Notes: a model not told the origin generated them from the letters alone. A DNA stretch of 48,204 nucleotides from an uncultured Clostridia bacterium (GCA_947626045.1 CANQQS010000005.1:1-48204), one strand, 5' to 3'; positions 1 to 9,029 are shown, counted from the first letter of the stretch. Translations and numbers: made by a program.

Positions 1-773
1 TTTTCGTCAAAGTCGAGTATGTGGCTCTCTATCGTGACATTGCGTGCGCCGAACGTCGGGTTTTTGCCGACGTTTATAACGCATTTTAATCGTTTGCCGT
101 GTACGTATGTGATTCCCGCGTACACGCCTTCCTTCGGCAGCGCCATGTGCTTGTCATAAGCGACGTTAGCGGTCGGGAAGCCCATTTTTGTGCCGTTCTG
201 TAAGCCCTTCACAACTATGCCCTCGACACAGAACCTGCGCCCGAGGAACATTTCCGCTCTCTCCATGTCGCCCTCTCGGATAAGGGAGCGTATGTAAGTG
301 CTTGACACAACCGTGCCGTCAAGCTTTATAACGTCCGTCACAAGCACCTCGAAGCCGTATTTCTCGCCGAGCCGGCGCAATAGCTCCGCGTCGCCCGACG
401 CCTTGTAGCCGAAGCTGTAATCGTAGCCGCAGCAGACTGCCTTTACGTGGAGCGTGTCCACAAGGTAACGCGCGAACTCGTCGGGCGAAAGCTGCATAAA
501 TTCCCGGTCGAACCGGCGCATAAACACAAAGTCGGGCTTTTCGCGTCCCAGAAGCTCTATTTTCGCCTCTATCGGCGTTATAAGCTCTACGCCGCCCTGC
601 GTCAAGTCCTTTGTGTTCACGTCGAACAGCAGCACGCCGCTTTTTAAGCCGTGTTCCTCGGCGTATTTTATGCCGCTGCGTATTATGGTCATGTGGGCGA
701 CGTGAAGTCCGTCAAAATTGCCGAGCGCGGCAACTGTTCCGTCGTATGGCACGGTATCGCGCAGTATCTCCAT
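1..773 (-). CDS. ribF: RibF, riboflavin kinase / FAD synthetase (C-terminus off the left edge)
   Basis: Bifunctional cytoplasmic enzyme that phosphorylates riboflavin to FMN and adenylates FMN to FAD. About 257 residues are visible, beginning MEILRDTVPYDG; roughly the last 50 of a normal-length protein lie outside. The N-terminal nucleotidyltransferase half has GNFDGLH followed by VAH, so the usual HxGH signature reads HVAH here. SSTYIR near residue 157 and the flavokinase signature GFPTAN near residue 197 are clear. ATG at 773 is chosen because AAGGAGG sits 7 bases upstream. The gene follows truB by 20 bases as the last visible gene of the rimP-infB operon, the position it has in many Firmicutes. 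The family call is firm. Whether the HVAH variant weakens the adenylyltransferase step cannot be told from sequence. Confidence 0.95.
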   Translation of the reverse strand, partial: MEILRDTVPYDGTVAALGNFDGLHVAHMTIIRSGIKYAEEHGLKSGVLLFDVNTKDLTQGGVELITPIEAKIELLGREKPDFVFMRRFDREFMQLSPDEFARYLVDTLHVKAVCCGYDYSFGYKASGDAELLRRLGEKYGFEVLVTDVIKLDGTVVSSTYIRSLIREGDMERAEMFLGRRFCVEGIVVKGLQNGTKMGFPTANVAYDKHMALPKEGVYAGITYVHGKRLKCVINVGKNPTFGARNVTIESHILDFDE

Positions 774-793
774 TGTCACCCCTCCTTATTGTC

Positions 794-1663
794 TTAACTC
801 CAGAATGATTTTTCGAGCGTGAGCCGTCCGTCCGTGACTTTCGACACGCACAGAAACGTCCCGTTTTCGTCGTAGACGCGGTAACGCTCGTTTTCCGCGC
901 CCTTGTATGTCATGCGTACGCCGTTCGTTACGCTTTTTTTCTGTTTTTCGTTGAGCGTTATGCGCGGCAGGTCGTCAAACAGTCTGTCCACCGGTATAAG
1001 CGCTCTCTCTATCTCACCGTTTTCAGCTATTGCCGCAAGCTCGTCAAGCGTATGACTTTCCCCGGCTGTGAACGCGCCCGTTTTCGTGCGGCGCAGCGCG
1101 TTCATGTACGCGCCCGTGCCGAGCTTTTCACCTATGTCGGCGCAAAGCGTGCGTATGTAAACGCCCTTCGAGCAGTGTACGTCCATTATGACGCTTTTGC
1201 CGTTGATTTCGATAATGTCTATCGAGTATATTGTGACGCGCCGCGACTCGCGCTCGACCTCTATTCCCTGTCTCGCAAGCTCGTACAGCTTTTTGCCGTT
1301 ACGCTTTACCGCGGAGTACATCGGCGGTATCTGCTCGATTTCGCCGACAAAGCTCATTACCGCGTTTCTGATTTCGTCCGCGCCGCAGTTGACTTCATGC
1401 TCCGTTAAAACAGCGCCCTCCGCGTCCTGCGTGTCGGTCGTTTTGCCGAGTATAAGCTCGGCGCGGTAAATTTTATCGGACAGCGTGAGCATATCGGCTG
1501 CCTTTGTCGCGCTGCCCACGCACACCGGCAGAACGCCCGTCGCCATGGGATCGAGCGTGCCGGTGTGACCGACCTTTTTTACGCCCGTGAGGCGGCGCAC
1601 CGCGTACACCACGTCATGCGACGTTTTACCCTTCGGCTTATCGACGATTATTATACCGTTCAT
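794..1663 (-). CDS. truB: TruB, tRNA pseudouridine-55 synthase
   Basis: Converts U55 of the T-loop of tRNAs to pseudouridine. The protein is 289 residues, normal for TruB. HTGTLDPMATGVLP at residues 33-46 contains the catalytic Asp38, and the N-terminal VDKPKGKTSHDVV is the usual KPxGxTS motif. A PUA-like C-terminal region follows. The reading frame is open further upstream, but ATG at 1663 is the start: it overlaps the nrnA stop as ATGA and has AGAGGAAA just before it. The gene is translationally coupled to nrnA and followed by ribF. Confidence 0.97.
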   Translation of the reverse strand: MNGIIIVDKPKGKTSHDVVYAVRRLTGVKKVGHTGTLDPMATGVLPVCVGSATKAADMLTLSDKIYRAELILGKTTDTQDAEGAVLTEHEVNCGADEIRNAVMSFVGEIEQIPPMYSAVKRNGKKLYELARQGIEVERESRRVTIYSIDIIEINGKSVIMDVHCSKGVYIRTLCADIGEKLGTGAYMNALRRTKTGAFTAGESHTLDELAAIAENGEIERALIPVDRLFDDLPRITLNEKQKKSVTNGVRMTYKGAENERYRVYDENGTFLCVSKVTDGRLTLEKSFWS

Positions 1664-2631
1664 TTCATTTCCTCTAATGCCTTTAAGCATTCGTCTATTA
1701 TTATCTTTTCGGCTTCGTCCATACTTGCGGCGTGAATCGTGCCGCCGGCGGCTTTTTTGTGACCGCCTCCGCCTATAGCGGCAGCCGCAGCCGAAACGTC
1801 CGCGTCGCCGTTCGAGCGCAGATTTACGCGGTAGCCCGACGCAGTTTTCTTCACGCAAACGGCTATCTCCGCGCCCTCTATGCGGCGCGGAATGTCAACA
1901 AGATTCGGTATGTCCTCGGGCGCTATGCCGTACTTTTCGCCGTCTTTTTCGTCGGCTGTCACGAGCGTTATCCTGCCGTCCGCGTAGCTCTTTATGCCGC
2001 CCGTTATCTCGGCTTTGAGCCTTGCCGCCGCGAGCGATTCGGTGTCAAACAGGAGCCGTGCGATTTCGGCGTGGTCAAAATTATATTCGAGCAAATCGGC
2101 AGCCATACGCATTGTTTTGGGCGTAACGCTGCTGTACTTGAAGCAGCCTGTATCGGAGCAGATTGCGGTGTATAAGTCTGTGGCAATCGCGTCATCCAAA
2201 TCAAGCTTCATGTATGCGAAAAGCTCCGTCAGTATCTCCGCAGCCGAGGACGCGCTTCCGTTTACAAGGTTCGCGTCGGCGAAATTCGTATTCGTGTAGT
2301 GGTGGTCGATGTTTATCGTAGTACCAGCTGCGTCGAACAATGCTTTGCGCGCGCCTATGCGCTGCGCGTCGCCGCAGTCGATGCACGCGCACAAATCGTA
2401 GTGCTTTTTCATGCTTTCGTCGTATATTATGTAGTCGTTTCCCATGAACGATAGGCGCTCCTCCACCTTGCCGCTCACGTATATTTCGGCTTCCTTGCCG
2501 AGCTTTGTCATCATTTTCTTAAACGCAAAGCAGGATCCCAAGGTGTCGGGATCCTCGTTTACGTGGGTCAGAATTGCAACCGTTTTTGCGGCTGTTATTT
2601 TGTCGGCAACCGCTTTCATATTATTTTCCAT
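1660..2631 (-). CDS. nrnA: NrnA-like DHH/DHHA1 phosphoesterase (nanoRNase / pAp phosphatase)
   Basis: Bifunctional oligoribonuclease/pAp-phosphatase family protein of 323 residues. The N-terminal DHH domain has HVNEDPDTLGS (usual HxNPDGDxxGS, both Asp kept), CIDCGDAQR and the signature DHHYTN. The C-terminal DHHA1 domain has GGGGHKKAAGG, which binds the RNA or nucleotide end. The family degrades 2-5 nt RNAs and clears 3'-phosphoadenosine 5'-phosphate. The start overlaps the end of rbfA by 11 bases with GAGGAGC as ribosome site; an in-frame Met at residue 5 is an alternative. An nrnA between rbfA and truB is common in Clostridia. The gene name is by family; enzyme specificity is inferred. Confidence 0.93.
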   Translation of the reverse strand: MENNMKAVADKITAAKTVAILTHVNEDPDTLGSCFAFKKMMTKLGKEAEIYVSGKVEERLSFMGNDYIIYDESMKKHYDLCACIDCGDAQRIGARKALFDAAGTTINIDHHYTNTNFADANLVNGSASSAAEILTELFAYMKLDLDDAIATDLYTAICSDTGCFKYSSVTPKTMRMAADLLEYNFDHAEIARLLFDTESLAAARLKAEITGGIKSYADGRITLVTADEKDGEKYGIAPEDIPNLVDIPRRIEGAEIAVCVKKTASGYRVNLRSNGDADVSAAAAAIGGGGHKKAAGGTIHAASMDEAEKIIIDECLKALEEMK

Positions 2632-2956
2632 AACGTTTTAAAAGCTCCTCTATTCTCGCGCCGTGCTCGATTGAGTTGTCAAGCTCAAAAACAAATTCGG
2701 GCGTGTAGCGCAGATCTATACGCTTGCCTATCTCGCGCCGTATATAGCCCGACGCGCTCTTTAAGCCTTCCATAGCCTTTTTTTTCGTTTCCTCGTCTCC
2801 CATTACGGAGATGTAGGCTTTCGCATAGCGAAGATCGCTCGTGACGCTGACCTTTACCACGCTCGTCATGAGGGGTATGCGCGTGTCTTTCAGGCTGCGT
2901 ATGATGTTCGCCAGTTCGCGCATTACCTCGCCGTTGATTTTGTCTATTCTTGCCAT
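2621..2956 (-). CDS. rbfA: RbfA, ribosome-binding factor A
   Basis: Small KH-like ribosome assembly factor (111 residues, normal length) that binds the 30S subunit and helps mature the 5' end of 16S rRNA. The start MARIDKINGEVMRELANII, the central DLRYAKAYISVMG and the ending around LDNSIEHGARIEELL are the typical family blocks. It lies downstream of infB as in most bacteria but is separated from it by a 350-base insert of dispersed repeats. Its stop overlaps the nrnA start, so these two are coupled. Confidence 0.96.
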   Translation of the reverse strand: MARIDKINGEVMRELANIIRSLKDTRIPLMTSVVKVSVTSDLRYAKAYISVMGDEETKKKAMEGLKSASGYIRREIGKRIDLRYTPEFVFELDNSIEHGARIEELLKRYGK

Positions 2957-2984
2957 TTTTGTGTACCTGCTATCAGATTATATT

Positions 2985-3300
2985 TGCGGGCGACCGATGA
3001 CCGCCCCTACGGGTGGAGTGCGGGCGACCGCAAGGGTCGCCCCTACGAAAGGCTCCCCTTGAGGTGAATGGCGCTTTAGCGTCATAGGCATAGAGCTATG
3101 CTCGTATGCCGTAGCAAAGGGAGCTGTCGCCGTAGGCGACTGAGAGGTGGTTTTATAATTTGTTGCCACCTCTCCGTCATCGCTTCGCGATGCCACCTCC
3201 CCTCGAGGGGAGGCTAACGGGCTGTCGGGGCGCCAGCCCCTACGACGCACAATTTCAAAAATACGGGTGTAGGGGACGGCGCCCTCGACGTCCCGTTTGT
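2985..3300. repeat. Mosaic of palindromic dispersed repeats (copy A) inside the rbfA-infB gap
   Basis: The 350-base gap between infB and rbfA contains no gene and is filled with short palindromic modules. They are: GGGCGACC..GGTCGCCCCTACG (3020-3046) with a degenerate copy at about 2988-3012; a block at about 3048-3155 with hairpins around GGCGCTTTAGCGTC and GGCATAGAGCTATGCTC; CACCTCTCC..GGGGAGG (about 3165-3213); GGGCTGTCGGGGCGCCAGCCCC (split by a one-base variant, about 3219-3242); and CGGGTGTAGGGGACGGCG..CTCGACGTCCCG (about 3264-3296). Most of these recur in copy B at 16198-16520, where the long hairpin block is inverted. I recall such GC-rich repeats from gut Clostridia. They look like non-coding mobile palindromes. 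Confidence 0.85.
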
Positions 3301-3306
3301 GTAGAG

Positions 3307-5823
3307 TTACCTCTCTATTTCCTCCATTACGAAGCACTCGATGGTGTCGCCTTCCTTAATATCGTTGAAGTTGGCGATACCGAGGCCGCATTCGAAGTTT
3401 TCGCTTACCTCTCTCGCGTCGTCCTTAAATCTCTTCAACGAGTCTATTTTGCCCTCGTGTATGATAATACCGTCGCGCACTACGCGTATATCCGCGTTGC
3501 GGCGTATAATGCCCTGCGTAACATAGCAGCCGGCGATCGTGCCGACGCCCGATACCTTGAATGTCTGGCGCACCTCGGCGTAACCGAGTACAACCTCCCG
3601 AAATTCGGGGTCGAGCATACCCTTCATCGCCGCTTCGATTTCCTCTATCGCCTGATAGATTACGCGGTAAAGTCTGATGTCAACCTCATGCTGCTCCGCC
3701 GACGCAAGCGCGCCCGCGTCGGGACGCACGTTGAAGCCGACGATTATAGCGTTTGAAGCGTTCGCGAGCATTACGTCCGACTCGTTTACAGCGCCGACGC
3801 CGCCGTGGATAACCTTTACTCTTACCTCGTCGTTCGACAGCTTTTCAAGGCTCTGCTTAACCGCCTCGACGCTGCCCTGAACGTCAGCCTTGACGATGAT
3901 GTCAAGCTCCTTCATGTTGCCCTCGTCTATCTGGCTGAACAGGTTGTCGAGCGATACCTTTACGACCTGATTGAACTCCGTCTCCTTCATTTCCTGACGG
4001 CGCTGCTCCGCAACGGCGCGCGCGAGCTTTTCGTCGTTTACGACAACGAACGTGTCGCCACCCGACGGCGCTTCGCTAAGTCCCAGAAGCTCCACGGGCG
4101 TTGAGGGCGTCGCAATCTTTACTCGTCTGCCCTTGTCGTTTACCATTGCGCGTATGCGTCCGACCGCCGTTCCGGCAATCACGAAGTCGCCGACCTTGAG
4201 CGTGCCGTTCTGAACGAGTACCGTCGCGACAGGTCCGCGTCCCTTGTCTATCTGCGCTTCTATGACCGTACCCTGCGCGTCGCGGTTCGGGTTTGCTTTA
4301 AGCTCCTGCATATCGGCTACGAGCAGTACCATTTCGAGAAGTCCGTCTATATTTATGCGCTTTTTCGCCGATATTTCGACGCAAACCGTGTCGCCGCCCC
4401 ATTCCTCGGGAACGAGGTCGTACTCGACGAGCGACTGACGCACTCTGTCGGGGTTCGCGCCTTCCTTATCTATCTTGTTTATCGCCACGACTATCTGCAC
4501 TCCGGCAGCCTTCGCGTGGTTAATCGCCTCGACCGTCTGCGGCATTATGCCGTCGTCCGCCGCGACAACGAGTATTGCCACGTCCGTTACCTGCGCGCCG
4601 CGCGCACGCATCGTCGTGAACGCTTCATGACCCGGTGTGTCGAGGAACGTTATCACGCGGTCGTTGAGTGTCACGCTGTACGCGCCTATGTGCTGCGTGA
4701 TACCGCCCGCCTCGCCTTCAATTACGTTGGTGTGGCGTATAGCATCAAGCAGCGAAGTCTTGCCATGGTCTACGTGTCCCATGACTACGACTACCGGCGG
4801 ACGCGGTACAAGCTCGTCTTCGGTGTCCTCGTGCGTCGTAAGCTCCGCGAGCATATCCTCCTTGGTTACGATGACCTCCTGCTTTACGTCGATGCCGAAA
4901 TCCATACCGACGAGCGCGGCTGTTTCGTAGTCAACCGACTGGTTCTGCGTCGCCATTATGCCGAGCATCATCAGCTTCTTTACAACCTCCGCCGACGTTT
5001 TGCCCATGCGTGACGCAAGCTCGCCTACGGGGATCGTTTCGCCTACCTCTATTTCGGTTATTACCTTTACGGGAATAACCTTCTTTTCCTTGCGCGCTTC
5101 CTTTTCGCGGCGGTTCTTGCCCCCGCGCTTATTATTCTTGACCTTTCCGCCCTGTTTATTCATGCGTCTGTCGCCCTGTACCATGTCTTCGATACGCTCG
5201 CGCGACTCGATAGCTTTAAGGTCTACGTTCGACTGACGCGTGTCAACGTGACGGCGTTTTTCCTCGGTCTTTACGACAAATTCCTCGTCCGCGCCGCTGC
5301 GGTCAACGTTTGAAAGATCGATACGCTGACCTGTCTGCTTCTTCGCAACCTTTTTGCGCTTTTCACGCTTCGGTTTTTCGGGCGCGGTTTCCTGTTTTTC
5401 TTCCTTTGCCTTTGCGGGCGGCTCCTGTTTCTTGACCGCGCTCTTGTCCTGTTTTTTCTCCGCCGCCTTTTCGCGTTTTTCCTCGGCTGTCTTTTCGGGC
5501 TTCTCCGTTTTTTCCGTCTTGCTTTCCTCGGCAGCCTTTTTGCTCTCGGCTTCGGCGGCTTTTTTGCTCTCCGCTTCCGCCGCGGCTTTTTCCTTCTCGG
5601 CTTTCTTCGCGGCAATCGCTTGTTCGCGCAGCTCCGTTATTTCGCTCTCATCGACCGTGTTCGCCATGGTGTATAGGTCGAGAATAAAGCCCGCCACGTC
5701 CTCCGTTATGACACTCGTCGCGCTTTTAACTTCCACGCCGTGTTCGGCAAGCTTCGCTATCACGTCCTTATTTGTTATTTTTAAATTTTTTGAAATATCT
5801 CCGAGTTTTAAAGAGTTCGCCAT
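3307..5823 (-). CDS. infB: InfB, translation initiation factor IF-2
   Basis: GTPase that positions fMet-tRNA on the 30S subunit and promotes subunit joining. The 838-residue protein has an N-terminal IF2_N helix bundle ([14 protein letters not shown]), a long charged Lys/Glu/Ala linker with [12 protein letters not shown] repeats (roughly residues 70-160), a second IF2_N segment, and the G domain with [11 protein letters not shown] (about residue 347), DTPGHEAF and NKIDKE. Domains II-IV end in [14 protein letters not shown] chose ATG at 5823, 8 bases after AAAGGA; three codons earlier an ATG overlaps the ylxR stop and is also possible. The ylxQ gene that often sits between ylxR and infB is absent. 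Confidence 0.98.
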   Translation of the reverse strand: MANSLKLGDISKNLKITNKDVIAKLAEHGVEVKSATSVITEDVAGFILDLYTMANTVDESEITELREQAIAAKKAEKEKAAAEAESKKAAEAESKKAAEESKTEKTEKPEKTAEEKREKAAEKKQDKSAVKKQEPPAKAKEEKQETAPEKPKREKRKKVAKKQTGQRIDLSNVDRSGADEEFVVKTEEKRRHVDTRQSNVDLKAIESRERIEDMVQGDRRMNKQGGKVKNNKRGGKNRREKEARKEKKVIPVKVITEIEVGETIPVGELASRMGKTSAEVVKKLMMLGIMATQNQSVDYETAALVGMDFGIDVKQEVIVTKEDMLAELTTHEDTEDELVPRPPVVVVMGHVDHGKTSLLDAIRHTNVIEGEAGGITQHIGAYSVTLNDRVITFLDTPGHEAFTTMRARGAQVTDVAILVVAADDGIMPQTVEAINHAKAAGVQIVVAINKIDKEGANPDRVRQSLVEYDLVPEEWGGDTVCVEISAKKRINIDGLLEMVLLVADMQELKANPNRDAQGTVIEAQIDKGRGPVATVLVQNGTLKVGDFVIAGTAVGRIRAMVNDKGRRVKIATPSTPVELLGLSEAPSGGDTFVVVNDEKLARAVAEQRRQEMKETEFNQVVKVSLDNLFSQIDEGNMKELDIIVKADVQGSVEAVKQSLEKLSNDEVRVKVIHGGVGAVNESDVMLANASNAIIVGFNVRPDAGALASAEQHEVDIRLYRVIYQAIEEIEAAMKGMLDPEFREVVLGYAEVRQTFKVSGVGTIAGCYVTQGIIRRNADIRVVRDGIIIHEGKIDSLKRFKDDAREVSENFECGLGIANFNDIKEGDTIECFVMEEIER

Positions 5824-5828
5824 ATTCA

Positions 5829-6095
5829 TCATCCTTTCTTTTCTTCCCGTAAGGATTCATATATCTCCGTCGGAACGGCACACCCCAGATGTCTTGCAAA
5901 TCCGTTCCGTTTTATAGCCTTATTTATACATTCCGCTTCCGCGCACACGTACGCGCCTCTGCCGAAGCATTTCTTGCCCATGTCGAGCATTACCGCGTCC
6001 GTGCCGTTTTCCCTCACGACCCGTATAAGCTCGCTCTGCGGCTTCATCTGTCTGCACGAAATGCACATTCTGAGTGGTATATGTTTTTCGCTCAT
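5829..6095 (-). CDS. ylxR: YlxR family RNA-binding / regulatory protein (DUF448)
   Basis: Small basic protein (88 residues) of the YlxR/DUF448 family, nearly always encoded between nusA and infB. In Bacillus it has been linked to RNase P interaction and regulation of gene expression. The visible signature is [20 protein letters not shown] near the N-terminus followed by GRGAYVC, with paired cysteines in both blocks. It starts 3 bases after the nusA stop with GGAG as ribosome site, and its stop is within a few bases of the infB start. A co-transcribed operon is clear; the molecular role is known only in outline. Confidence 0.95.
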   Translation of the reverse strand: MSEKHIPLRMCISCRQMKPQSELIRVVRENGTDAVMLDMGKKCFGRGAYVCAEAECINKAIKRNGFARHLGCAVPTEIYESLREEKKG

Positions 6096-6097
6096 AA

Positions 6098-7120
6098 TTA
6101 CTCCGCGCTTATGTCTATCTTCCAGCCTGTCAGTCTCGCCGCAAGACGTACGTTCTGTCCCGACTTGCCTATCGCGAGCGAAAGCTGATGTTCGGGGACT
6201 GTTACATGCGCCCTCTTTTCCTCCTCATCTATTTCCGTGCGTATAACCTTTGACGGACTGAGGCTTGCCGCGATGTATTCAACCGGATCTTCGCTCCACT
6301 TCACTATGTCAATCTTCTCTTCGCGGAGTTCCTCGCCTATGTTCTGCACTCTTATGCCCCTCGGTCCTATGCACGCGCCCTGCGCGTCAACGTCGGGGTC
6401 GTTCGAGTGAACGGCTATCTTCGTTCTGCTGCCCGCTTCGCGCGCAATACTCTTTATCTCGACTATTCCCGCGCCTATCTCGGGGACTTCGTTTTCAAAC
6501 AGCTTTCTCACAAGTCCGGGATGCGTTCTCGACACAATTATCTGCGTGCCGCGCGCGCCTGTTCTCACATCGCTCACGTAGCAGCGAATTGTTTCGCCGA
6601 CAATATACGTTTCACCCGGCGGCTGCTCCTTTTCGGGGAGTATCGCTTCTATCTTGCCGATGTCGATAAACACAGTCCCGCGCTCAACTCTCTCGACGCG
6701 TCCCGATATTATGTCGTTCGTCTTTTCGGTGTACTCGCTGTATATGATGCCGCGCTCCGCTTCTCTTATTCTCTGCGTTACGACCTGCTTCGCGGTCATT
6801 GCGCTTATTCTGCCGAAATCCTTGGGAGTGACCTCGATATTCACAACGTCGCCGACCTCGTAGCCGCCGCTTATCTTCTTCGCGTCCTCGAGTGAAATCT
6901 GCTCGCGGTCGTCCTCGACCGTTTCCGATACCGTTTTCTGCGCGTATACCTTTACAGTGCCGCTCTTCTTATCCATTTCAACCTTAACGTTCTGTGATGA
7001 ATTAAAATTCTTCTTGTACGCCGCGACGAGCGCCGCCTCAAGAGCCTCTGTAAGCACCTCCGGGCTTATGCCCTTCTCGTCGCATATTTCCATAAGAACG
7101 TCAAACAATCCTTTTTCCAT
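6098..7120 (-). CDS. nusA: NusA, transcription termination/antitermination factor
   Basis: RNA polymerase-binding factor that modulates pausing, intrinsic termination and antitermination. The length of about 340 residues is that of Firmicutes NusA, which lack the C-terminal acidic repeats of enteric NusA. The N-terminal domain (MEKGLFDVLMEICDEKG) is followed by an S1 domain (IISGRVERVERGTVFIDIG) and KH domains with GPRGIRVQNI and IGKSGQNVRLAARLTGWKI. ATG at 7120 is favoured by the conserved N-terminus. A TTG three codons upstream (7129) has GAGG at closer spacing and cannot be excluded. It lies between rimP and ylxR. Confidence 0.97.
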   Translation of the reverse strand: MEKGLFDVLMEICDEKGISPEVLTEALEAALVAAYKKNFNSSQNVKVEMDKKSGTVKVYAQKTVSETVEDDREQISLEDAKKISGGYEVGDVVNIEVTPKDFGRISAMTAKQVVTQRIREAERGIIYSEYTEKTNDIISGRVERVERGTVFIDIGKIEAILPEKEQPPGETYIVGETIRCYVSDVRTGARGTQIIVSRTHPGLVRKLFENEVPEIGAGIVEIKSIAREAGSRTKIAVHSNDPDVDAQGACIGPRGIRVQNIGEELREEKIDIVKWSEDPVEYIAASLSPSKVIRTEIDEEEKRAHVTVPEHQLSLAIGKSGQNVRLAARLTGWKIDISAE

Positions 7121-7143
7121 TTTTCTCAAATCTTCCTCTCTCT

Positions 7144-7602
7144 TTAAAATTTAAAGCCTAATCTTATATAAACCGCGCTTTTAACGGGTATTTTCTTTAT
7201 TGCTCCGCCGCACTCGACGTACGCTTCGCCGCCCGAGTAATCCTTAAGAACGCCCGAAAACTCCTTTTGTCCGTCCTCCGCCACGTAAAGCTTCACGTCA
7301 ACGTCGCGTCCGATGTAATACAAAAATTCTCTTTCCTTTGTGAGCTTCCTGTCCGCGCCCGGCGACGATACCTCGAGCGTGTACGCGCCGTCAATGAAAT
7401 TCTCTCGGTCGAGTACCTCCTCGACGGCTCTCGAAAACGCTTCGCACTCGTCTATGCCGACGCCGCCCTCGCGGTCAATATAATAGCAGAGCGAATAGCC
7501 GTCGTTTTCCTTTTTGTATGTCACGTCAACGATATACACTCCCTGCTCTTTCGCGATGCCTTCACCCGCCGCGAGAGCTTTTGTTTCCGTTATATTCGCC
7601 AT
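7144..7602 (-). CDS. rimP: RimP, ribosome maturation factor
   Basis: Assembly factor for the 30S subunit (152 residues) and first gene of the operon. The N-terminal part (GIAKEQGVYIVDVTYKKEN) and the block LEVSSPGADRKLTKEREF are diagnostic of RimP/YlxS. ATG at 7602 is chosen over the upstream in-frame start at 7629 because AGGAGG lies directly in front of it. The transcript begins about 90 bases upstream and contains a strong hairpin (7644-7670). Confidence 0.96.
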   Translation of the reverse strand: MANITETKALAAGEGIAKEQGVYIVDVTYKKENDGYSLCYYIDREGGVGIDECEAFSRAVEEVLDRENFIDGAYTLEVSSPGADRKLTKEREFLYYIGRDVDVKLYVAEDGQKEFSGVLKDYSGGEAYVECGGAIKKIPVKSAVYIRLGFKF

Positions 7603-7643
7603 ATTTCCTCCTGTTTTCCGAATTTTCATCGGGTATTATAAAT

Positions 7644-7670
7644 GAAAGAGTGGGACTTGCCCACTCTTTC
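7644..7670 (-). promoter_or_regulatory. Leader hairpin of the rimP operon
   Basis: Perfect inverted repeat with 11-base arms, GAAAGAGTGGG and its complement, around a 5-base loop. It lies between the mapped promoter (7699-7727) and the rimP start, so it is in the 5' untranslated RNA. It is not followed by a U-run in the direction of the operon, so it is unlikely to be a plain terminator. From memory, GAGUGGG/CCCACUC hairpins precede rimP in other Firmicutes. That would make this a conserved RNA feature, but I cannot verify it here. Confidence 0.75.
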
Positions 7671-7698
7671 TGAATATAGTATATTCATAGGTAGTATT

Positions 7699-7727
7699 AT
7701 TATAGCACATAAATTCGGAAATTTCAA
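7699..7727 (-). promoter_or_regulatory. Sigma-A promoter of the rimP-infB-ribF operon
   Basis: On the minus strand TTGAAA (7722-7727) and TATAAT (7699-7704) are separated by 17 bases, with TGC directly before the -10 (extended -10). Transcription would start near 7692. Confidence 0.85.
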
Positions 7728-7748
7728 GTGTTTTTTCAAAAAATTACT

Positions 7749-9029
7749 TTATTCTTCGTAATCATAGTCCGAATCGTAATCGTAGTCATCCTCGCCGTAA
7801 TCTTCCGAATCATCATAATCATAACCGTCCGAATCGTAATCATCCGTATCGTCGTACGTTATGTCGCTTTCGCTGTCGTACGAATCGTCATAGTCGTAAT
7901 CGTCGTCACTGTATACCGGATCGGGATCGGGTACGTAATATGTATCATCGGTTTCGTCGGACGAGCCGGAAGCAGCCGCCTGCTGCGTTGTCCTCGTGGC
8001 TTTGCCCGCCTCGCGGCTCTCCTCGTCATCGGGATTGCCCGTCGTTATTCCCGACGCGTCGTAACCGAATACCGTTTCAATCATTTCTCTCGTCGCGTCC
8101 ATATCGGGGATCCACACATCGCCGTTGCCGTCATGTCCGTACTCGCCCGGGAGCTGGTAGGAATTTATGCTCGCGCTTGTGAAATCCGTTATAAACTTAG
8201 AATATGTGATTATATCGCTTACTGTGAAATTTGTCTTTATCTCGCTGCTTACCTCTTTGAATATCGCGGGAATTTTCATTACAAGACTCGAATTTACCTT
8301 CTGGTCAACGACGGCTTTAAGAAATTTCTGCTGCATTTCAACTCTGTCGGTGTCGCCGTTCGTATAGCCCTTAAACGTACCCGTATCGGGGTTTACGTTG
8401 CCGTGACGGTAACGCATGAGCCATACCGCCTGCTGACCCGTAAGTCCGGGATAGTCGCCGCCTTCGCCGTAGTGACCCGGCGGAAGGTTTATGTGCAGGC
8501 TCTGCACGGGGTCGTCGTACACCATGCCCACGCCGTCTCCGTACAGGTCGGGTATCTCAAAGTCGATCGGTCCCAGCTCGTTTATAACGTGCGCGACCGC
8601 GTCGAACGAAAAGTCAACATAATAGTTTATCGGTATTCCCGTAATGCGCGTAACCGCCTCACACGTCGCGGTCGGTCCGCCTATCTGTCCGCTGTCGCCT
8701 ATATAAGCGTGCGCCGCGTTTATTTTCTGATAGCGGTTTCCGATGTACATCTCGGTATCCCGCGGAATCGAAAGCATGTTTACCACCTGCGCGTCGGTGT
8801 CGATGCAGGCGAGCATAATCGCGTCGGTGCGCAGTCCATCCACGTCGGTACCCATAAGAAGAACGTTCAGCTTTCCGCCTTCCGCGCGGACTGTCGAAGT
8901 ATTATCGACAAGCTCTGTTTCCTCGCTTGTCGTTCCAAATTCAAATCCCATACATACCGCCACCGCGGCAACTATTACCGCGAGCGATACGCCGAGAACC
9001 TGAAAATATCTTTTTACATTAAATTTCAC
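7749..9029 (-). CDS. LytR-CpsA-Psr (LCP) family wall-polymer ligase with Asp/Tyr-rich tail
   Basis: Membrane-anchored enzyme of the family that transfers teichoic-acid-like or capsular polymers from undecaprenyl carriers to peptidoglycan. It has 426 residues. A short cytoplasmic start (KFNVKRYFQ) is followed by one membrane helix (about residues 10-28) and then the extracellular LCP domain with NVLLMGTDVDGLRTDAIML, LSIPRDTEM and a later MRYRHGN. The last ~57 residues are almost only Asp, Tyr, Ser and Glu (YDYDDSYDSESD-like), which is unusual for the family. The GTG start at 9029 is preceded by GGAGG at 8-base spacing; the open frame upstream lacks such a site. The gene is monocistronic with its own promoter and no polymer-synthesis genes nearby. 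Confidence 0.93.
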   Translation of the reverse strand: MKFNVKRYFQVLGVSLAVIVAAVAVCMGFEFGTTSEETELVDNTSTVRAEGGKLNVLLMGTDVDGLRTDAIMLACIDTDAQVVNMLSIPRDTEMYIGNRYQKINAAHAYIGDSGQIGGPTATCEAVTRITGIPINYYVDFSFDAVAHVINELGPIDFEIPDLYGDGVGMVYDDPVQSLHINLPPGHYGEGGDYPGLTGQQAVWLMRYRHGNVNPDTGTFKGYTNGDTDRVEMQQKFLKAVVDQKVNSSLVMKIPAIFKEVSSEIKTNFTVSDIITYSKFITDFTSASINSYQLPGEYGHDGNGDVWIPDMDATREMIETVFGYDASGITTGNPDDEESREAGKATRTTQQAAASGSSDETDDTYYVPDPDPVYSDDDYDYDDSYDSESDITYDDTDDYDSDGYDYDDSEDYGEDDYDYDSDYDYEE

